9,259 nt of DNA, from the NCBI GenBank assembly GCA_002315615.1, contig DCHK01000047.1, positions 1-9,259 on the forward strand, read 5' to 3'. A model generated the notes under the pieces. It saw nothing but the letters and a program-made list of their open reading frames with translations. It was not told the origin of the DNA and searched no databases. Each line of letters opens with the position of its first letter. Position 1 is the first letter of the stretch. The DNA comes from Bacteroidales bacterium UBA1754. GTDB taxonomy: Bacteria; Bacteroidota; Bacteroidia; Bacteroidales; Paludibacteraceae. The position numbers and the translations under genes were made by a program. Below, piece after piece: positions 6,541 to 9,259 of the stretch.

Positions 6541-6570
6541 ATTGTTTTTGAAAAAACATAATTATATTTG
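6541..6570 (+). promoter_or_regulatory. Bacteroidota-type promoter of the peptide/lipoprotein unit
   Basis: TATATTTG at 6563-6570 matches the TAnnTTTG -7 consensus. ATTG at 6541-6544, with 18 nt between, is the best candidate -33 element; a TTTG at 6547-6550 is closer than usual. Transcription would start near 6577 on the plus strand. No other plus-strand -7 box is seen before the peptide gene at 6814. Confidence 0.55.
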
Positions 6571-6597
6571 CAGTAGTAAACTGAAAGATTTACCCAA

Positions 6598-6687
6598 ATG
6601 AGCAAACCATCCACTTTTGTATATAACGAAAATAATACTGATAATCTTTTGATTGTTAGCAAGTTATGCAATAATGGGGGGGGGTAA
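6598..6687 (+). CDS. Possible 29-codon leader ORF ending in a G9 tract (doubtful)
   Basis: ATG at 6598 opens a 29-codon frame that starts about 20 nt after the predicted transcription start and ends NNGGG-TAA, where the three Gly codons are the G9 tract (6676-6684). No Shine-Dalgarno sequence and no recognisable family. Gain of one G would extend the frame to a stop at 6792-6794, past the terminator hairpin; loss of one G would end it a few codons later. It may be a leader peptide or only chance, and it is listed because it lies between a promoter and a strong terminator. This 6446-6813 stretch otherwise holds the two promoters, the repeats and the terminator listed separately. Confidence 0.2.
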   Translation: MSKPSTFVYNENNTDNLLIVSKLCNNGGG

Positions 6688-6699
6688 ATTATGCAATAA
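6664..6699 (+). repeat. G9 homopolymer flanked by 11-bp direct repeats
   Basis: TTATGCAATAA occurs at 6664-6674 and again at 6689-6699 (25-nt period), with nine consecutive G (6676-6684) in the gap. Long G runs are slippage-prone and rare in an AT-leaning genome. The position is in the leader, between promoter and terminator. Confidence 0.7.
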
Positions 6700-6716
6700 A
6701 TATTTATAAAAAATAC

Positions 6717-6756
6717 ACTGCTTCTGTGCCTTGTAGGTGCGGGAGCAGTTTTTTTT
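6717..6756 (+). terminator. Strong intrinsic terminator/attenuator in the leader
   Basis: ACTGCTTCTGTGCCT (6717-6731), loop TGT, AGGTGCGGGAGCAGT (6735-6749): all 15 positions pair if G-U is allowed, followed by an 8-T run (6749-6756). Several pairs are G-U on the plus-strand RNA and would be A-C mismatches on the other strand, so the element is built for plus-strand RNA. It ends a transcript of about 180 nt, 57 nt before the peptide gene. Confidence 0.8.
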
Positions 6757-6813
6757 GTGCATTTTTTAGAAGCGAGAAACGATTAAACAAATAAACACTT
6801 AAACATTAACAAA

Positions 6814-6957
6814 ATGGTAAAAATTAAAAAAGAAATGTATGAGTCGCCAAAGACAGAATGTCTTATGGTGGGAACGCAGTCTATTATCTGCGCAAGTGGT
6901 GCTCCTATGGAAGCAGGATTTACAGTTATCAACAAAGGGAAAGCCACTTCTTGGTAA
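6814..6957 (+). CDS. 47-residue conserved-type Bacteroidales small peptide
   Basis: The frame runs from ATG 6814 to TAA 6955-6957. The N-terminus is basic (MVKIKKEMYESPKTE), the centre is weakly hydrophobic with the motif SIICASG (23-29), and the tail is short and polar, ending in Trp. This layout (Lys-rich start, Y-x-x-P, then a V/I-rich stretch to an I-C-x-S-G motif, ending near Trp) recalls numerous unnamed 40-70 residue proteins of Bacteroidales that sit next to fimbrillin-like or other surface lipoprotein genes. No signal peptide or catalytic motif is visible. The role is unknown; a peptide precursor cut near the Cys-Ala-Ser-Gly site, or a small partner of the lipoprotein, are possibilities. 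The leader is A-rich without a Shine-Dalgarno sequence. It is probably co-transcribed with the lipoprotein gene 39 nt downstream. Confidence 0.65.
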   Translation: MVKIKKEMYESPKTECLMVGTQSIICASGAPMEAGFTVINKGKATSW

Positions 6958-6981
6958 AATTAACTAAAGTAGTAAACATTA

Positions 6982-6994
6982 AATTTAGCAAAAA
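6982..6994 (+). repeat. Direct repeat copy 1 (AATTTAGCAAAAA), just before the lipoprotein start
   Basis: A 13-nt exact match to 8374-8386. With one extra base, ATTA before it also matches, giving 17 of 18 positions. It lies immediately upstream of the ATG at 6997 and could be part of a conserved translation leader. Confidence 0.55.
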
Positions 6995-6996
6995 AA

Positions 6997-8361
6997 ATGA
7001 AAAAGATTTTTTATTTCGCTGCGGCATTGATGTGCTTTTCGGCTTGTACAAACGACGATGACAACGCCACAAGCGGCGGTTCTATAGGCGAAACATTCGC
7101 GACAGGGCAGAAAGTTACCATTTCTACTGCAATGAACAACAATGGTGGGAGCAACCTTACACAAGCCATCGGTACAGACAATGGTACAACTATTGACTAC
7201 ACTTGGGAAGAGGGCGACAGCGTTCTTGTAAAAGTAAACAGCGAAACGGCTGTGTTCAAATTGGTAAGCGGTGCAGGAACAAAAAGCGCCACATTCGAGG
7301 GCGAAATGCCAGCAGGTGGCACTAACTTTACACTTCAGTATCCTGTAGAGGAACCGAACATTGCTACGCAAAACTACAACAACAATTTGATGCCAAAAGA
7401 TAAGTTGTTATTCAAAGCAACTAACTGCACATTGGGCAATAGCGCTCAATTGGTGGCACAAAACGCCATTATGCAACTTGACCTTTACGGTACAGATCAA
7501 ACTATCGGTTCTATTGTAGTTAATGCAAATTCTACGACCTACACGCTTAACGTGGGTGCTAAAACAATTGGCGCTACCGAAGGTGCTGCTACTCCGTTCT
7601 ACATTATTGTTCCTGCCGGTGCATATAATTTTTCAGTGGACATTTATAACAATGCAACAACACCTGCAAAAATTTGCTCATTTTCTACAACAGAAGCTAA
7701 AGCATTCACTGCGGGCGCTTGTTTGGGTATGCCAGCTAAAGAAGTCAAGGCAGTTCTTGCAACAAAAGGTACTGCAAAACGCACAGGAAATATAGATGTA
7801 GAATGGGTACAACTTTGGGCAGGTGGTCCAAAATGGGCTACCTATAATGTGGGTGCTACCTCTGTTACGGAATGCGGAGGTTACTATTGCTGGGGTGGTT
7901 CATACGAAAACGGAGAAGGCAAAGCGTGGACAGATGACCGTAGTACTTCCTCTTCTAGTATCCAATATGGGTCAAATGATACAGCTAAGAAACTATGGGG
8001 TGACAATTGGCAAATGCCATCGAAAGCAGATTTTGAAAACCTAACAAGTTTCTCAAAAATACGCGATACTTGGACTGACGATTATAAAGGAACTGGGGTA
8101 AAAGGAATGATCATAACGGGGATAGGTGACTATGCTGAAAATAGCATTTTTATACCTGCTGGAGGATTCTGTTATGAAGGTGAAATTGATGAGGATTTTA
8201 AAGACACTGGCTATATATGGGGTGCAGATCCTGGGAAACCTAATGCCGCACGTTACTGCAATTTTAGCATAGATAGAGATAGTGGTACTGATGTATCCGG
8301 GTGTGGTACTAGATCTACAATAGGATCTGCCTTGAATGTCCGCGCCATCTTGCACGAATAG
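6997..8361 (+). CDS. Fimbrillin-like surface lipoprotein with C-terminal FISUMP-like domain
   Basis: A 454-residue lipoprotein. The signal peptide ends in FSAC (Cys17), followed by TNDDDN, an acid-rich stretch like the export signal that sends lipoproteins to the Bacteroidota surface. Residues about 35-245 are Thr/Asn-rich beta structure with YTWEEGDSVLV (68-78) and FYIIVPAG, as in fimbrillin/Mfa-like proteins. Residues about 268-454 form a domain of the Fibrobacter major paralogous (FISUMP, C-type-lectin-like) kind: VQLWAGGPKWATYNVGAT, GGYYCWGG, KLWGDNWQMPSKADFENL, IFIPAGGF, GYIWGA, and the end ALNVRAILHE, where relatives have 'G.SVRPV'. This suggests a pilus-tip-like or stand-alone adhesin; the ligand is unknown. 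Codon usage changes sharply after about position 7940. It is the second gene of the plus-strand unit after the 47-residue peptide. Confidence 0.75.
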   Translation: MKKIFYFAAALMCFSACTNDDDNATSGGSIGETFATGQKVTISTAMNNNGGSNLTQAIGTDNGTTIDYTWEEGDSVLVKVNSETAVFKLVSGAGTKSATFEGEMPAGGTNFTLQYPVEEPNIATQNYNNNLMPKDKLLFKATNCTLGNSAQLVAQNAIMQLDLYGTDQTIGSIVVNANSTTYTLNVGAKTIGATEGAATPFYIIVPAGAYNFSVDIYNNATTPAKICSFSTTEAKAFTAGACLGMPAKEVKAVLATKGTAKRTGNIDVEWVQLWAGGPKWATYNVGATSVTECGGYYCWGGSYENGEGKAWTDDRSTSSSSIQYGSNDTAKKLWGDNWQMPSKADFENLTSFSKIRDTWTDDYKGTGVKGMIITGIGDYAENSIFIPAGGFCYEGEIDEDFKDTGYIWGADPGKPNAARYCNFSIDRDSGTDVSGCGTRSTIGSALNVRAILHE

Positions 8362-8373
8362 TCATTGAATTAC

Positions 8374-8386
8374 AATTTAGCAAAAA
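8374..8386 (+). repeat. Direct repeat copy 2 (AATTTAGCAAAAA), just after the lipoprotein stop
   Basis: Exact copy of 6982-6994, starting 12 nt after the lipoprotein stop and running into the terminator stem. In copy 1 this sequence is a pre-start leader; here it has no gene behind it. Confidence 0.55.
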
Positions 8387-8421
8387 TTGAGGGACACAAT
8401 TAACGTGCCCCTCATTTTTTT
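8387..8421. terminator. Bidirectional intrinsic terminator between convergent genes
   Basis: GAGGGACAC (8389-8397), loop AATTAAC, GTGCCCCTC (8405-8413), one A-C mismatch, with T8388/A8414 extending the stem. On the plus strand a 7-T run follows (8415-8421), ending the lipoprotein transcript. On the minus strand the stem is followed by TTTTT (from 8382-8386), so it can also end the metH transcript. Confidence 0.8.
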
Positions 8422-8434
8422 GTATGTATTGTCT

Positions 8435-9259
8435 TTATGCCATCGGCACAAAGCGCCTTTTTCGCCTTTCGTAATCAGCCTTTTGGTCGTCGCCAATTTT
8501 GCCGATGCTGAAATATGTTGCTTTAGGATTTGCAAACATCAGTCCGCAAGTGCTTGATGCGGGATTCATCGCACCATTTTCGGTAAGCGAAATACCAATT
8601 TCTCCGAAAGGAATCAAATTTTGCAAAATGAAAATTACCGATTGGTCGGGCAACGATGGGTAGCCCACAGCAGGACGAATGCCAGCATATTTACATTGGT
8701 GCAACTCTTTCACCGAAAGTTTTTCATTAGGCGCATAACCCCAATATTCGGTACGCACAAGCAAGTGCATTTTTTCGGTAGCCGCCTCTGCCAATCGGTC
8801 GCACAATGTTTGAAAAAGCAATTTCTCGTAATCTGTGGCAAAATTATTTGTTATAGGCACAACCGATGAGGCAAAAATTCCTACAAAATCAGTTTTTTCG
8901 TCCACAAAATCGCAAAGCGAAAGATATGTATTAGTAGCATTTTGCTGTTGCTGACGCAAGGTTGGCAAATAAATTTTATCTTCGGTGAAAAGAATGCCCT
9001 CGTTGTAAGAAATTGCTGGCGATATTCGAAAAATGCTTCTTATTTGCACTTGAGTTTCCATTTGTTGCAACATTTGCATAGCATCAGCATACAATTTTTG
9101 TGCTTCTTCTGCTTTCGTTCTTTCCGAGAATGAAAAACGAGAAATCCACATTTCATCAGCATTTTCTATTCCCGAAAAATCGCCCATCAATCGCCAAGCA
9201 TAGAAAAAATACTCCCAATGCACGTATGGCACGAGTTCTGCCACCGAGAAATTCAACGT
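8435..9259 (-). CDS. metH: Methionine synthase, C-terminal AdoMet-binding reactivation domain (5' partial)
   Basis: The frame is open to the right edge; the codons at the edge (TLNFSVAELVPYVHWEYFFYAW) are the usual beginning of the Met_synt_B12 activation domain, so the TTG at 9254-9256 is not a credible start. Seen in order: the W-x-x-FF-x-x-W entry motif, AEAATEKMH (about 8770), WGYAPNE (8740 region), the AdoMet-binding GIRPAVGYPSLPD (8683-8645), and GISLTENGAMNPASSTCG followed by GKIGDDQKADYERRK. The domain reduces and remethylates cob(II)alamin with AdoMet when the B12 cofactor of methionine synthase is oxidised. Whether it is the end of a full-length MetH of about 1200 residues or a separately encoded activation subunit, as some Bacteroidota appear to have, depends on sequence beyond the window. 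It functions with metF, encoded 2 kb downstream on the same strand. Confidence 0.92.
   Translation of the reverse strand, partial: TLNFSVAELVPYVHWEYFFYAWRLMGDFSGIENADEMWISRFSFSERTKAEEAQKLYADAMQMLQQMETQVQIRSIFRISPAISYNEGILFTEDKIYLPTLRQQQQNATNTYLSLCDFVDEKTDFVGIFASSVVPITNNFATDYEKLLFQTLCDRLAEAATEKMHLLVRTEYWGYAPNEKLSVKELHQCKYAGIRPAVGYPSLPDQSVIFILQNLIPFGEIGISLTENGAMNPASSTCGLMFANPKATYFSIGKIGDDQKADYERRKRRFVPMA

Noticed and set aside
6446..6560. SAM or cobalamin riboswitch ahead of metF
   Set aside because: The predicted leader is only about 20 nt and none of the conserved riboswitch core sequences is visible on either strand.
6450..6671. 73-codon minus-strand frame upstream of metF
   Set aside because: It covers both predicted promoters and the leader ORF, overlaps the metF leader, and gives a protein with no family-like features; it is probably a chance open frame in AT-rich DNA.
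8200..8361. C-type-lectin-like C-terminus as target of a diversity-generating retroelement
   Set aside because: The domain type would fit, but there is no reverse transcriptase or template repeat in the window, and the 3' end is not enriched in AAC/AAT codons as variable repeats are.

Overview
The window looks like chromosomal DNA of a member of the Bacteroidota, most likely the order Bacteroidales. The evidence is a PorP/SprF-type protein of the type IX secretion system, DUF4834, DUF2490 and DUF4956 family proteins, a fimbrillin-like lipoprotein, promoters of the Bacteroides type (TAnnTTTG -7 box), A-rich leaders that mostly lack a Shine-Dalgarno sequence, and intergenic repeats of a kind common in this phylum. 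No species can be named from the sequence.

Layout. (1) Positions 1-590, plus strand: the 3' end of a PorP/SprF outer-membrane protein gene, convergent with what follows. (2) Positions 602-5107, minus strand: a tightly packed run read from right to left. It encodes a surface-type lipoprotein with two Ig/CNA-B-like repeats, a small secreted YD-repeat protein, a VTC-domain (polyphosphate polymerase-like) protein, a DUF4956 membrane protein, a DUF2490 outer-membrane beta-barrel and an M28 glutaminyl-cyclase-like lipoprotein. Gaps are 4-9 nt except for one 123-nt spacer packed with three repeat types. (3) Positions 5183-6445, minus strand: a DUF4834 membrane protein and metF, each with its own TAACTTTG promoter box. 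(4) Positions 6541-8421, plus strand: an isolated unit with a promoter, a roughly 180-nt leader ending in a very strong intrinsic terminator, a 47-residue peptide gene, and a fimbrillin-like lipoprotein with a C-terminal FISUMP-like domain, closed by a bidirectional terminator. (5) Positions 8435-9259, minus strand: the C-terminal (AdoMet-binding reactivation) part of B12-dependent methionine synthase, running off the window.

How the genes work together. MetF makes the 5-methyltetrahydrofolate that MetH uses to methylate homocysteine, so regions 3 and 5 are two halves of one pathway. They are split by the opposite-strand lipoprotein unit (region 4), which looks like an inserted or rearranged accessory module. 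In region 2, the VTC-domain protein and the DUF4956 membrane protein are an established gene pair and probably form one membrane complex. The remaining products of region 2 are mostly envelope proteins.

The part most worth a second look is region 4. It has a leader terminator directly in front of an operon that shows no other promoter, a G9 tract between direct repeats, a small peptide gene, direct repeats bracketing the lipoprotein gene, and a sharp codon-usage shift inside that gene, consistent with exchange of its C-terminal domain.
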